Source: Centrapalus pauciflorus (lineage: Eukaryota; Streptophyta; Magnoliopsida; Asterales; Asteraceae). From it: a stretch of 64,000 bases of DNA. The notes below the pieces were generated by a model, which was given only the letters and a program-made list of their open reading frames with translations, had not been told where the DNA came from and did no database searches. This document shows positions 49,572 to 60,248 of this stretch, one piece after another; the first letter of the stretch is position 1; each line of letters opens with the position of its first letter. The stretch lies in assembly GCA_020465985.1 (NCBI GenBank), contig JAANYP010000825.1, positions 207,501 to 271,500 on the forward strand. Reading direction: 5' to 3'. A program made the translations under genes and the position numbers.

Positions 49572-50355
49572 ATGTTACCACAACGGATGAAGAAGGCAAT
49601 TACAGATAACCCAAAGAAACTTGCAACGTTGATCGATCTTGTTAACTTACCTTCAACACTTCGTGAGTTTGTTGGACGGTCTCAAAGCTCTCGACTAGGC
49701 TGTTTCCGGAGTGTTTGGTCCTACATAAAAGAAAACAATCTTCAGGTACTTATTGGTCTTTTTAACTTGTGTCGTTACTATTTTGCATTATAATGCTTGT
49801 GGCCCGCCAAAAGATCACTCTCTTGACACACGAATACCTCAAGAAGGAATTGATGTACAATTACTGCGTTAAGAAGACGGTGATTTACATCAATTCCTGC
49901 ATTTGCCCTGAAGATTGAACTTTCAGTTAGTATCTCTATATACATGTATAATGTGTTCCTGTGATGATAGTCTATTGGTTGGAGACACTCAATCTATAGT
50001 GGATTTTCAGGGATCAAATCAGTCACACGTCTCTTAACTATGTGTTATACGATTTACCTTCTATGTTGACCATGAAACTGGTTGGTGGATCCCAGAGGAT
50101 TGGTAACCCATAGTTAAGAGATGTGTGACTGATTTGATCCTTGATTCTTGTGTTTGCTATACACATGCTGGATTGTGTGTTACTAATAATAATTATGTTA
50201 CTTTTTTTTTTTTTTTTAAAATTCAGGATCCAAACAACAAGAACATAGTGCATTGTGATGAAAAACTGAAGAGTATTCTGTTGGGTAAAACTCAGGTGGA
50301 GCTAGCTGAACTTCCTATGCTGATTAAGCTGCATTTTCCCAAGGAACAAAAGTGA
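49572..50355 (+). CDS. small SWIB/MDM2-domain protein
   Basis: Two exons, 49572-49745 and 50227-50355, phase 0, 100 residues. The start MLPQRMKKAITDNPKKL matches the usual beginning of a plant family of roughly 100-residue SWIB proteins. The SWIB fold follows: NLPSTLREFVGRSQSSRLG, then the WSYIKENNLQ-DPNNKN junction exactly at the intron, then CDEKLKSILLG and a C-terminal LHFPKEQK. SWIB domains are found in chromatin-remodelling subunits, and some small plant members are targeted to organelles or nucleus; the role of this one is not determined by sequence. The intron (49746-50226) contains the 36-bp hairpin described separately. No broken motif is seen. Confidence 0.9.
49845..49898 (+). repeat. 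short inverted repeat in SWIB intron
   Basis: AGGAATTGATGTA at 49845-49857 and TACATCAATTCCT at 49886-49898 are a perfect 13-bp inverted pair with a 28-base loop. Confidence 0.7.
50007..50144 (+). ncRNA. candidate hairpin RNA (MIR-like) in the SWIB intron
   Basis: The arms 50007-50042 and 50109-50144 pair over 36 consecutive positions: 34 Watson-Crick and two G-U pairs (50010-50141 and 50029-50122), with a 66-base loop. On the opposite strand the two G-U pairs would become C-A mismatches, so the fold favours RNA made in the same direction as the SWIB gene. The arms contain CAAATCAGTCACACGTCTC. No known microRNA is recognised. It could equally be a fresh inverted duplication or a small transposon remnant. 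Confidence 0.4.
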
Positions 50356-50508
50356 TACGAACATCTGAGGTCGATACATTTGCTAGTCCAAATTATGAAA
50401 TGAATTGCTTGTTCTTGTTTCTAATTGTTAGGTAAGTGGTGTAATGTTAAACACTCAAGATTATAGTTTCTCTTAATAATACTTGTTTGAACCCAAATAT
50501 ATATACAA

Positions 50509-50900
50509 CTAGTTTATTACCCGCGTATTACGCGGATATTTTTAATATATATAAAATATAATAAACTAAAAGGTAAAGATATAAATATTATTTTTAAACA
50601 AAAATATATAATAATGATATTATTATATTATAACCTATTAATTTTGTCTAATTCTACACACACATGAATAGTAGTTATTTTTTTTAATATTTTAAACTTT
50701 TATTATATTATATTATAATTAATAAGTTATTAGAGTATTATATTTTGTTGGATTTGATTTGAATTTACAAATAAATTATATTAGATATGGATAGATATAG
50801 TTTAAATTTATTTATTATTTTTTAAAACTATAAATGTCACGTGACAATTTATGGTGATGACATGTGGTTTCATGAGAGTTGAGTAGATTCACTTTTTTGT
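50509..50900 (-). mobile_element. Helitron 3'-end fragment or small Helitron
   Basis: CTAG at 50509-50512 and the perfect hairpin CCGCGTATTACGCGG at 50521-50535 are a reverse-complement Helitron 3' terminus. The following sequence is homologous to 12676-13090. The right end is not resolved. It starts about 150 bp past the SWIB stop codon. Confidence 0.62.
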
Positions 50901-50968
50901 TAGCAGAGGTAGATAAATTATACATCACATAGTATAAAACTGTTAGGATAAAATGTGTGATCATTATG

Positions 50969-51150
50969 TTTTTTTTTTGAACAACAAAAGGTAACCTAGC
51001 CTAGAGCTTCGGCATTGCCATCACCCCAAGCTAGTTTGACCCGAAATTCTTGAAAAGGAGGAGAAAAAGGTCTCATTTTAGTGTGGGTTCAAGAAGGTAA
51101 AAAAAGAGAACCAAAAGCTAGGTAACACCAGCAACCCCACATGGGCATAG
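50969..51150 (-). mobile_element. LINE 3'-end fragment
   Basis: T-run at about 50971-50979, then GAACAACAAAAGG, then GAGCTTCGGCATTGCCATCACCCC, the reverse complement of the 3' region of the LINE at 17130-17160. Severely 5'-truncated insertion in minus orientation. Confidence 0.75.
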
Positions 51151-51644
51151 GTCATAACTCACAAGACATCAACAGATTTGATCATTTTTAATCCATTTTT
51201 TGAAAATTATGCTTTCAAATTAAAACATTGTATAATTCTAATGTTAATGTTATTTTTAGTTCCTAATATACTGTTATTTTTTGTTTATAGAATTTGGATA
51301 AACAACATGAAAATCAAATGTAGTTTGAGTATGTGTTGGACTTTACTCTCAAATAGTAAAGTTAAGAAATAATAGATTGATACATGCTTATTTTGAAACT
51401 TCTAAAAACCAAATAAGAAATAAGCAAAAAAAATAACTGAGTATTCCCGTCGCAACACGTGACATAAAATCATCGTTTTGAACAAGTTTCTACTTATTTG
51501 ACTTCATTTTCTTTTAGGCTTTTAGTAAAGTTCATAAAATTCATTGTCATTCCGTTGTATATAAAAAGATTAATCCAATTCGGCCTGTTTTTATAAATGA
51601 GCAAAAATGCCACTCTCTACTTTCTAACTGCAACTGGTGAAAAG

Positions 51645-51981
51645 CGTGTTTGGGTTTACGTTTGAATAAGTGCTGAAGTGTTTTATAAGCTAATAATCAG
51701 ATAATAGTTGTAACAAAAAATACTGCCAGAAATGTAGTATTTGGTTTAGTTTCTGTTGTTTGCTATCACAATTATCAAATAATCAGTTTTTAAGCATTTG
51801 GATTTGCATTTTAACTTGTAAAATGGTCAAATAATCACTTGTTAAGCAAATAAGCTACATTATTTAACTAATGAATAAGTGTGTTAAAAATTAACGTATG
51901 CAATCAAAACACTTTAAACTAATTATTTATGTTATAGTAACGTAATAATCTCTATCTGAATGTAAAACCAAACACCCACAG
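51645..51981. mobile_element. Tourist/hAT-type MITE
   Basis: GCGTGTTTGGGTTTACGTTT at the left and, reverse complemented from the right, TGGGTGTTTGGTTTTACATTC form imperfect inverted termini. AT-rich interior without open frames. Target duplication not identified. Confidence 0.5.
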
Positions 51982-52223
51982 ATTAATCAAATAGCCAAAA
52001 TATATTGTCATTCATTTTGCTACACGTGACTAGGACCAATTTGGTTCGTAAAGAACCAACTATGATCTGAAATTGTTCAAATATTTGGCACAAAACTTTG
52101 TCACAAGTGAGAGAAAGAAAGCTCTATGGTTGATATAATATTACCGAATAGTCGAAAACATATGTCCAAAATGTCAAGTTGCCAACAGACATTCAGCAAG
52201 GGAAGACAACACATCTCCATCCT

Positions 52224-55200
52224 TCAGTTATCATCATTGCCTTCCTTTTTCATCGGTTCGGAGCTCATGATTCTGAGATTCTTTCTGTACTGAGGAGATG
52301 TTAACCTCCTTTCTAGCGGCGTTTTTCTCTTACTCACCACAAAACGATTCACGCCTTTACGCATCGGCATGATTGATGGAAAGTCTTCATCAGGGATTTG
52401 GCTTAGCTCAGATATGTCCTTGATCTGTGCTGCACGTCGGAACCACCTTTCTGCTTTGGCCTCTTCTGACATGTCTAACGGATCAGGTTCTGTCACCGCT
52501 GATCCTTCCAGACTCTTTCCCGTCCACCCACTTCTTACATTCAACTTTTCTGGTGCTTTTTGACCAACGTTCGACGCTTCAGGTCTAGTCTCTTGTCTTC
52601 TAAACTGGTTACTAGATGAATCGGTATTCATATCGCCACTAAGTAGACTGCCTTTGCCGATAGATGAACTTGGATCCAAGTTATTAAGGCTGCTCATCTG
52701 TTGGTTTCCTCTATCTTGCACTATATTCTTATCAAGTACAGAATTATTCGAATTCTCTTGTGTATGACTGGAAGAAATTTCATCTTTGTGTGTCGATTTC
52801 ACTGTTGAATCTGTGCTCCTGGGTTGCTGCTGGTAATCTTTCTTGGCAAAATAGCCTGGTGGAAATGGGACAAAAGGAGAAAAGCTACTAGAGCTTCCTT
52901 GCTTCATGTCATGTTGTTTTTGGTGAATAGAATAGGGTTGATCTTTCTTCTCGCTACCTACGACAGGGTTTTCCCCTTTACGTACAGGCATAAACTGTGG
53001 AAAATCGTCATGTGAAACACCACTGATCGGTTCTGTGACACCATGCAACTCTTTTACCTTCTTGAACCATCTTGCTGTTTTACCTTCCAAATCAGTATCT
53101 TGAGCGTGCCTGCTCTGAACATACGAGGTCGATTTTTCAGACAATTGTGAATCCTCGACTGCTTTCCGCAACGCAGATGCTGCTGCTTCTTTGCCATGCT
53201 CGTTAGTCATCTTCTCAGACTTTTTCACAAACATATCAGCAGGTGGTGGTACAAATGGGACCGAATTGCTTCCCATGGAGATGGAGGATCTGCTATCTAT
53301 GCTGTCATTTTGTCCTCTGTCAGAGTTCTTAGTATACGTTCCTGAAACCCTTGAACTGTTGCCATGAAATTGGTTTGATGGCTCTAAATTGTTTGTTGGC
53401 CAGAAATTGTTAACACCAGGAGTGCCATTACCACCATACATGTTTTGATAATGAGAATTAATTGCCTGCCCACGGGATCCAGGTAACAGAGCGTCATCTG
53501 GTCGCCTATACTCACATTTCAAGCACACCGCATTCCTTCGAAAATTATAGTAACTGCACCTGGAAAGAAAAGAAACCAACATTGTATCAGATTTGCAACA
53601 AGGGTTTTGCAACTAAAAAACTTAGGCCCCATTTGTCTCACGAAATGGAATTTGAATGAATTGGAATTTAAATTATAGCATATATTGTGTTTATGGGTTG
53701 AGGTATGGAATGGTGTTTAAAGTTGGCAAAAGGTATGGGTTATGTAATGTTAGGAATCTTAACTCCATTACAAATAGTTAGGACTGAATAATTCCTTAAG
53801 CCATAGAATTTTAAAAAATGTAAACAAGATGTCATTCATTATTTTTGTAATTCAAGAGTTCAAACACACTATAAATAAATTCCGATCCCTTCAAATTCCA
53901 TTCAGTGAGCCAAACGGCGCCTTAGGGTGAAAGAACGCTAAAGAATGCTTACCGAGGACAATCCCAGTTCTCATCAGTTTGTCTGTGTGGTCTCAGCTCC
54001 TCACATTCAAGGCATCTAGTATTCCTTGCAAAGTTCATGAAACTGCATCTGCTCGAAACGTACAAATTATAAACAGTTCATGCTTAGGTTTAACTAGATG
54101 CTTAGATACATTGGGTTTATTTTATATCATTAAATGTCAACCTACTCTTTCATTTGTCTCATTTAGCTTATTGTACTTTTTGTTTTTTGTTAAAACCCAT
54201 TCCAATCTAGTCATTAACTCATTATCATGCATAAAGCATCACTAGTAGATTAAAGTGGAAGTGAAAGTGTAATTGTGTAAACAAAAATTCATAACCACCA
54301 AACTGGGACATGTTTGAAAAGGAAAATAACCTAATCGGGACAGCAAAAAAAGTATGAGGACCTAAACGAGACAACTGGAAGAACAGGTTACTATTTAATG
54401 CTACAAATCATAGAGACATTTGTAAAGGCTTGCATTTTCTTTCCTTCCTATTAGCCCTAACCCCCTTATTGTATGAGTAAATCAAGCAACTTAACAGTGT
54501 AGAGTATCTTCATCAATGTAAATACAGAGAATTGTCCCTAATACATATAACAACTTTAGCAAAATGAATCTAATCCAGAAGTGCAACTTACTTTGGGCAT
54601 ACCCAATCACCTCTCTTCATCGTAATATTAGGTCCAAGAGTTCTTGGCATTTGTTCATCTCTCCCTACATCTTGAAATTGCTCTGTTGCTTGACCCCTAA
54701 TGCTCAATTTAGCCATCTCTTGTAACAGCCTTCGAACCGATGATTCAGTAGCCTCTGGGATGTTTCTTTCTGGATATATGATAGGGTTGCTTGCATAACT
54801 CAATATATACTTCATCAAGTCCACTGTTCTTGCTTCATTTAATCCCTCGGCCTTCAATTTGACATAAAAAATGAGATCACAGACAATTTTATGTTCAACA
54901 AAGCTAACAAACGCTATCAGAAGGGAACCTGTAAGAAAGACCTCATTCTCATCTCAGTTTCATTAGCATTTTTGAACAGAAATGGATGCCCATCATCAAC
55001 AAGCAACTCGATATCCTTCCTTGGAAGCCACCTAAATCGAAAAAAAGGTTAATTACGAAAAAATGTAACATATCGACAACTTTTTCCTAATTTGGGTAAC
55101 ATATTAATTTTTTTTCAGTTAAGAGATTATATTAACAAAAACACAGCAACCTAGGTGATATTACTTGAATAAAAGATAAATTGTACTGAAATAATGGTTT

Positions 55201-56077
55201 TTTGTCTGAACTTTTCGACATACCATTGACCAGGAAAACAGGGGACACTTTTTTAAAAATTATTGGTTATCTGATCATTGATTTGATGTTAATTGGTGTG
55301 TTTTCATTAGTATCATCACTTAATTGAAAAATAATAATAATACGTTAACCAAATTAGAAAAACTGCAACAATATGTTACCTTTTTTTCATAATTAACCCA
55401 ATAAAAATAATATGAAACTGTTCGTAGAAAGAAAATCCTCACTCATTTCATGAAAGTGTTTGATGTTCTTTTTGTTGATAACAATATGGTTCTCAATTGA
55501 ACTTTTTGCAATTTGCATTAGAGCAGATGAAGTAGAAATTTAGGGCTATAACTCTAATTCGAATGGTATAATATGATGTCACAGACTAAGATATTTCAAT
55601 AATGGAGAGAAATTCGATCGCAAACCTTAATACATCAGGTTTGTCACGAGCGAAGGCCAAACACGAATTCGCAGCAGCCACGAATTCCATTGATAAATTC
55701 TCATTCGCCACGAACGCATCCTCGATATTACTGTTGCTGTTATAGTAACCGGCGACGGATAGAGATTCAAGTAGACGGGACCACTCCGGCCATGGATGAG
55801 ACAGTCCAGCATGGTAGTCACCGGCGGGAATATGCTTGTTCTCTTGCAATGCACTATTAGTCGCTCTGGAGTAAAAATTTTGACAGAATTTGATCCGAAT
55901 AGCTGAGGTTGAGCGGGAGAGACGGAAGAGATGGTTGTTGGTGGCGGCGGATTGGATAGGGAGTGGTATGGTAAGGGTATGACGGCGAGCTAAGCGGAGG
56001 AGAACGCACGAGCGGTGATGAAGGAGAGGTAACGGATTGGTTACGCGAGAGAGTAATCTTAAAGAAGCTCCAACCAT
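52224..56077 (-). CDS. VAR3: chloroplast-type RanBP2 zinc-finger protein, VAR3/OZ1-like
   Basis: Five exons on the minus strand: 56077-55626, 55031-54929, 54851-54592, 54048-53953, 53559-52224. All introns are GT-AG and phases join to 748 residues, close to Arabidopsis VAR3 (OZ1). Start: ATG 56077 (MVGASLRLLSRV), giving an Arg/Ser/Leu-rich transit-peptide-like N-terminus; an in-frame ATG at 56161 is possible. RanBP2 fingers: W268 with C270, C273, C284, C287, and C302, C305, C316, C319. The last exon carries a duplicated module: PFVPPPADMFVKK to RWFKKV to DFPQFMPVRKG (494-499), then PFVPFPPGYFAKK to RWFRRA to DFPSIMPMRKG (701-706). VAR3/OZ proteins act in plastid development and organelle RNA editing. 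Which OZ member it is remains inferred. Intron 4 holds a MITE. Confidence 0.85.
53625..53921. mobile_element. Tourist-like MITE in intron 4 of the VAR3-like gene
   Basis: GGCCCCATTTGTCTCACGAA at the left and, reverse complemented, GGCGCCGTTTGGCTCACTGA at the right, each flanked by TTA (53622-53624 and 53922-53924). The related ATGGAATTTGAA words occur near both ends. Confidence 0.78.
54818..54884. repeat. left partner of the 9.1-kb duplication junction
   Basis: This 67-bp segment, spanning the exon 3 / intron 2 boundary of the VAR3-like gene, is repeated without difference at 63934-64000 in the same orientation. Its first seven bases, AGTCCAC, are also present in the LTR at 57308-57314. Confidence 0.95.
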
Positions 56078-57125
56078 TTGCTCGGAGATTATTAACAGCC
56101 GGCGACGACCGTCGGTGGAAATGATCGCCGGAGGAGTGGAAGTCGTTGTTAAACCTAACACAGGGGATGCAATTCAGGAAATGAAAGTGGAAACAGAGGA
56201 AAACCCGATTCTTTACTACATTTTGTTGGCCCAGCCCAATCTAAAGGTATAGACTCTTAAAACTTTTGGGCCGAATTTGGTAATAGCCCCAAACTACTAT
56301 ATATAATTGGTTTCTGAGTAAATTACATAATCTTGTTTAAAATTATGAAAACAGTCTTTCAACTTGTAAAACTATAGTGGTAGTCCCTCAAACTACTCTT
56401 TACTTACAAAAAATGGCCTTCTAATTCTAAACTTTTTAAAAACGATGATTTTACCCTTTTTATCAATTATAAATTTGGTTGTGTCACTTTTTTTTTTTCA
56501 AATTTGAAATATTAATTTAATAAATTATGCTTTGATTAATTATTAAATATATTATTATTATTATTAATTATACTTATTTCTTTTTAAATAAAATTTATAT
56601 TTACTTATTAAAAATTATTTCTATACTTAATTTGTTTAATTTATGCCTTTTTAGGTACTCAATTTATTTATTAAAAATTTATTAATTTATATTTCATTAG
56701 TTAAACTATTTAGATTTTTCTTCTAACTATTTCATTAGGTTAATAAATTTTGATTTTATTATGATTATAAAATAGGTATATAAATTTAAGTTTTTGTTTG
56801 TTTTAATTTAAATATTTTTTTTGTCTAACTCAGTATGATTTAAATTTACAAATTTATCATATTTGATTTAAATAATTTTGTTAAGCTAATATGTTTTGAT
56901 TTAAATTTATTATTTTATCTATTTTGATTTAAATATTTTGTTATGCCGATACAGTTTGATTTCAGTTTAGCATTTCATTCATTATGATTTACAATTTTGC
57001 TACGTTAATACTTAAGTGAATATGAACAAAATATTTAATTGAAATCGTATAAATTGTATTAAGGTCCATCATTGTAAATCAAAACGATTAAAATACTAGA
57101 TTTAAATCAAATCGTATTGGCATAA
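56078..57125. other. upstream region of the VAR3-like gene
   Basis: The promoter and 5' untranslated region are expected within the first few hundred bases, which are less AT-rich. From about 56450 the sequence is AT-rich with repeated ATTTTGATTTAAAT words. No other gene seen. Confidence 0.45.
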
Positions 57126-58848
57126 TGTAACACCCTCGAACTAATCAACAATGCCACATAATTACCACGTCAGCAACGATATAATATAATAATCCCTACG
57201 TTATTCCCAAGATACATACACGAGAACCCGATAATTTTAAACTTTAATTATACAGTAATAGTCACGGAAATCTCTGAATTAACACAACCTATCCGAAGTA
57301 TATAAACAGTCCACAAAATATAACTACCTCCACAAAAGGTAGCTAACTCCTCGATCAAGGATAATGTAAACCTACTTTGGTGCAGCAGGCCTACTAGCAG
57401 TCCGGTCACCTGGGATGCACACAACACAAACACACGGGTCAGCTAAAGCTGGTGAGAATGCAAGGGTTAGCGTACGATTATAAAGCTCAATAAATAAATA
57501 ACTCGATAACAAAACGTTCAGCGTTCTCTACTGAACAATAATATGAGATCCCACAAAGTAGCTCAATAGGTACTCAACTCGTGTGGATGAATCCACGTAC
57601 CCAAATCCCTAGACCGCACAAAGCAGTCGTCAGGACTCAAAAAGGGAATTGGGAGCGACCCAACCCCTGCCCCGCCGTACGGTTTAGTATCTCGATAGCT
57701 CGTGTGTCTCAAATCTCATATAATAAAACTCAGTTCACAATAAACACAATATACATGCATGACAGTATCTCAGTAATAAAACTCGTAAGAAACTCATAAT
57801 AATCTCATAAAGAAAGCTCAGTAAAAGGTCATGCAAGTGTAAATAAATAATCGTACAATTATCTTAGAAAAGCATGCAAACTCACCTGACCCTGAAATCT
57901 CTTTCCTTAAGTCTCGGTTCCCTGCCCGTATCCCGACCCTATTAACTCGAGACCCTAGAAACACAAAGGAACAACCCAATATCACTAATTCATCCCTAAA
58001 TAAACGCTTACAATATGCTTATTTTCTGAATTCTCACGCGGCCGTGTAAGATTTCTTACGCGGTGGCGTAGCAGTCTCCTTACGCGGTGGTGTAGAATTT
58101 TTACAAGATGGTGTGACTGCAACCCACGCGGCCGCGTAGCAAAACCCACGCGGGCGCGTAGCAAAACCCCACGCGGCCGCGTAACAGAACCCACGCGGGC
58201 GCGTAGCAATAACCCACGCGGGCGCGTAGCAAAACCCACGCGGGCGCGTAGCTCCATCTTTACACCACCCTGTAGCCTTTTACACGGGCTTGTAACAAAT
58301 ACCTACGCTGCCGCGTAGCAAACCCTACGCGGCCGCGTAAGCTGACTGTCAGCCATGAATGTTCTGTTTTTTGACAGCAACGATTTCACACCTCAAAACC
58401 CGATTTTTGCTCGATTTTAGCTCACGAATTTGACCAAAAACTCAATAAAACACATATATAAACTTACTTTAATCACTTGATAACAACTAACACATAAATC
58501 CCACAAATTTGGAGCTTAATACTCACTTTGAGCTTTGGTAGCAAACTTGAAGAAGAAGGAGATGAAGATGATGATCAAGAGCTCAAATCACAGCTGTAGC
58601 TTCAATCCTTTGCTGCTGGAATTCAATTTCACACACACAAACACACTTTTAGCTCTGATTTTGGAAGTGAAGAATGAAAGCAAGCATCCAAAGAGGTGGC
58701 ACATATAACGTTTTAGACTAAACCCGGTCCGGTACCCAAAATCCGATCCCGATACCCCAAAATAAAAATTTATATTCCCGGGTCCCAATTTAAATAATTA
58801 ATCCAATGACATAATTCCACGTACCTATCTCAAAACCGGGATGTTACA
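57126..58848 (-). repeat. 3' LTR of element 2, 1,723 bp
   Basis: Bounded on + by TGTAACACCC and GGGATGTTACA, perfect TGTAACA/TGTTACA inverted termini. It contains the GC-rich minisatellite at about 58033-58340. Confidence 0.95.
58033..58340. repeat. GC-rich minisatellite inside the element 2 LTR
   Basis: About a dozen copies of a 20-22 bp unit such as CCACGCGGGCGCGTAGCAAA, the later ones nearly identical and the outer ones decayed. Many CpG and GCGGCCGC words occur in otherwise AT-rich DNA. The open frame across it (RARVGFATRPRG repeats on minus) is an artefact. Confidence 0.93.
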
Positions 58849-58864
58849 AGTCCTCCCTCCTTTT
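58849..58864 (-). promoter_or_regulatory. polypurine tract of element 2
   Basis: On the minus strand AAAAGGAGGGAGGACT directly precedes the 3' LTR; it is the expected primer site for plus-strand DNA synthesis. Confidence 0.85.
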
Positions 58865-58884
58865 GAAGATTCTGTCCTCAGAAT

Positions 58885-60234
58885 CTAGCTCGAAGCAAAG
58901 AGGTGGGGATATCGGCTACGCATCTCTAACTCGGGCTCCCATGTGGCGCTGGTACCCTTATGGTGTTTCCACTGTACCAACACTAACGCCACCTCTTTAT
59001 TACGCAACCTCTTCACCTTCCGATCTGTCACTGCCTCAGGCTGCTCGGCATACTGAAGTCTATCATCGACCTCAATCTCTGACAAAGGTACTCTCTGATC
59101 ATCACGGGCCAAACACTTACGAAGATGGCTGACATGGAAAGCATTATGAACTCCCGACAACTCTGGAGGCAAATTCAGACGATAAGCCTGATCCCTGATC
59201 CTCTCAACGACCTCAAACGGCCCAATATAACGCGGACCCAACTTACCTCGTCTCCGAAACCGGATAATTCCCTTCCAGGGTGAGACTTTAAGCATCACGG
59301 AGTCTCCGACCTGAAACTCTAACTCGGACATACGACGATCCGCATAACTCTTCTGGCGACTCTGAGCTGTCTTAATCCGCTGCTGAATCATAGCGACCTT
59401 GTCGCTAGTCTCCTTAAGAACCTCTGGCCCGCTGATAGGACGCTCCCCAACCTCCCCCCAACATACCGGAGTCAAACACTTACGCCCATAGAGAGCCTCG
59501 AACGGAGGCATGCCGATAGATGCGTGGTAGCTGTTATTATACGCAAACTCAACAAGCGGCAAATGAAGATCCCAGCTACCCCCAAAATCAATAACACAAG
59601 CCCGCAACATATCCTCCAAAGTCTGATTAGTCCGCTCTGTCTGGCCACCTGTCTGCGGATGGTAGGCTGAACTCAACTGAACACGGGTGCCCAACTCTCT
59701 CTGAAAACTCTGCCAAAATCGCGACACAAATCGGCTATCTCGGTCAGACGTAATAGATCTCGGAACTCCATGCCTCGCAACGATCTCACTGATGTAGAAT
59801 CGTGCCAACTGATCCATCGAAATAGTCCCACGAACGGCCAAGAAGTGGGCGCTCTTCGTAAGCCGATCAACAATAACCCAGATCATATCATTCCCACGAA
59901 CAGTCCGCGGAAGTCTCACTATGAAGTCCATGGTGATATCATACCATTTCCACTCTGGAATCTCTAACGGCTGAAGTCTACCATGCGGCTTCTGATGCTC
60001 ACTCTTAACCCTCAAACACGTCATGCACGCCTCCACATACTTTCCCACATCCCTCTTCATCCCTGGCCACCAGTAATGAACTCGCAGATCTCGGTACATC
60101 TTCGTGCTCCCTGGATGGATCGACAATCTAGACTTGTGGCAATCATCTAGAATCAGCTGTCTCAAACCACCTACTCTGGGGACCCATACTCGACCGCGGA
60201 GAGTCATTAAACCTCTATCGTCCCTGCTCAACAA
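58885..60234 (-). CDS. integrase of element 2
   Basis: A 449-residue open frame. It shows the HHCC domain (HPGSTKMYRDL to CMTC), catalytic core MDFIVRLPR, SDRDSRF and GGQTERT, the GPFEVVERI region, and a chromodomain-like end VLVQWKHHKGTSATWEPE to RYPHLFASS. The true domain boundary is upstream: the pol frame ends at 60249 within a short (GA)n run, and the sequence on the other side continues in this frame. So the ATG at 60234 is internal to the original polyprotein. All integrase catalytic residues are present. Confidence 0.92.
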   Translation of the reverse strand: MLSRDDRGLMTLRGRVWVPRVGGLRQLILDDCHKSRLSIHPGSTKMYRDLRVHYWWPGMKRDVGKYVEACMTCLRVKSEHQKPHGRLQPLEIPEWKWYDITMDFIVRLPRTVRGNDMIWVIVDRLTKSAHFLAVRGTISMDQLARFYISEIVARHGVPRSITSDRDSRFVSRFWQSFQRELGTRVQLSSAYHPQTGGQTERTNQTLEDMLRACVIDFGGSWDLHLPLVEFAYNNSYHASIGMPPFEALYGRKCLTPVCWGEVGERPISGPEVLKETSDKVAMIQQRIKTAQSRQKSYADRRMSELEFQVGDSVMLKVSPWKGIIRFRRRGKLGPRYIGPFEVVERIRDQAYRLNLPPELSGVHNAFHVSHLRKCLARDDQRVPLSEIEVDDRLQYAEQPEAVTDRKVKRLRNKEVALVLVQWKHHKGTSATWEPELEMRSRYPHLFASS

Positions 60235-60248
60235 CTCCAGCTGGCCAG

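Noticed and set aside
56037..56252. + strand frame overlapping the start of the VAR3-like gene
   Set aside because: It is the shadow of exon 1 on the opposite strand; the minus frame has the splice structure and domains.
57985..58257. 90-residue minus-strand frame with RARVGFATRPRG repeats
   Set aside because: It is the translated LTR minisatellite, not a repeat protein gene.
58030..58340. CRISPR-like array of 20-22 bp repeats
   Set aside because: Plant nuclear context, units vary gradually and there are no unique spacers; it is an LTR minisatellite.
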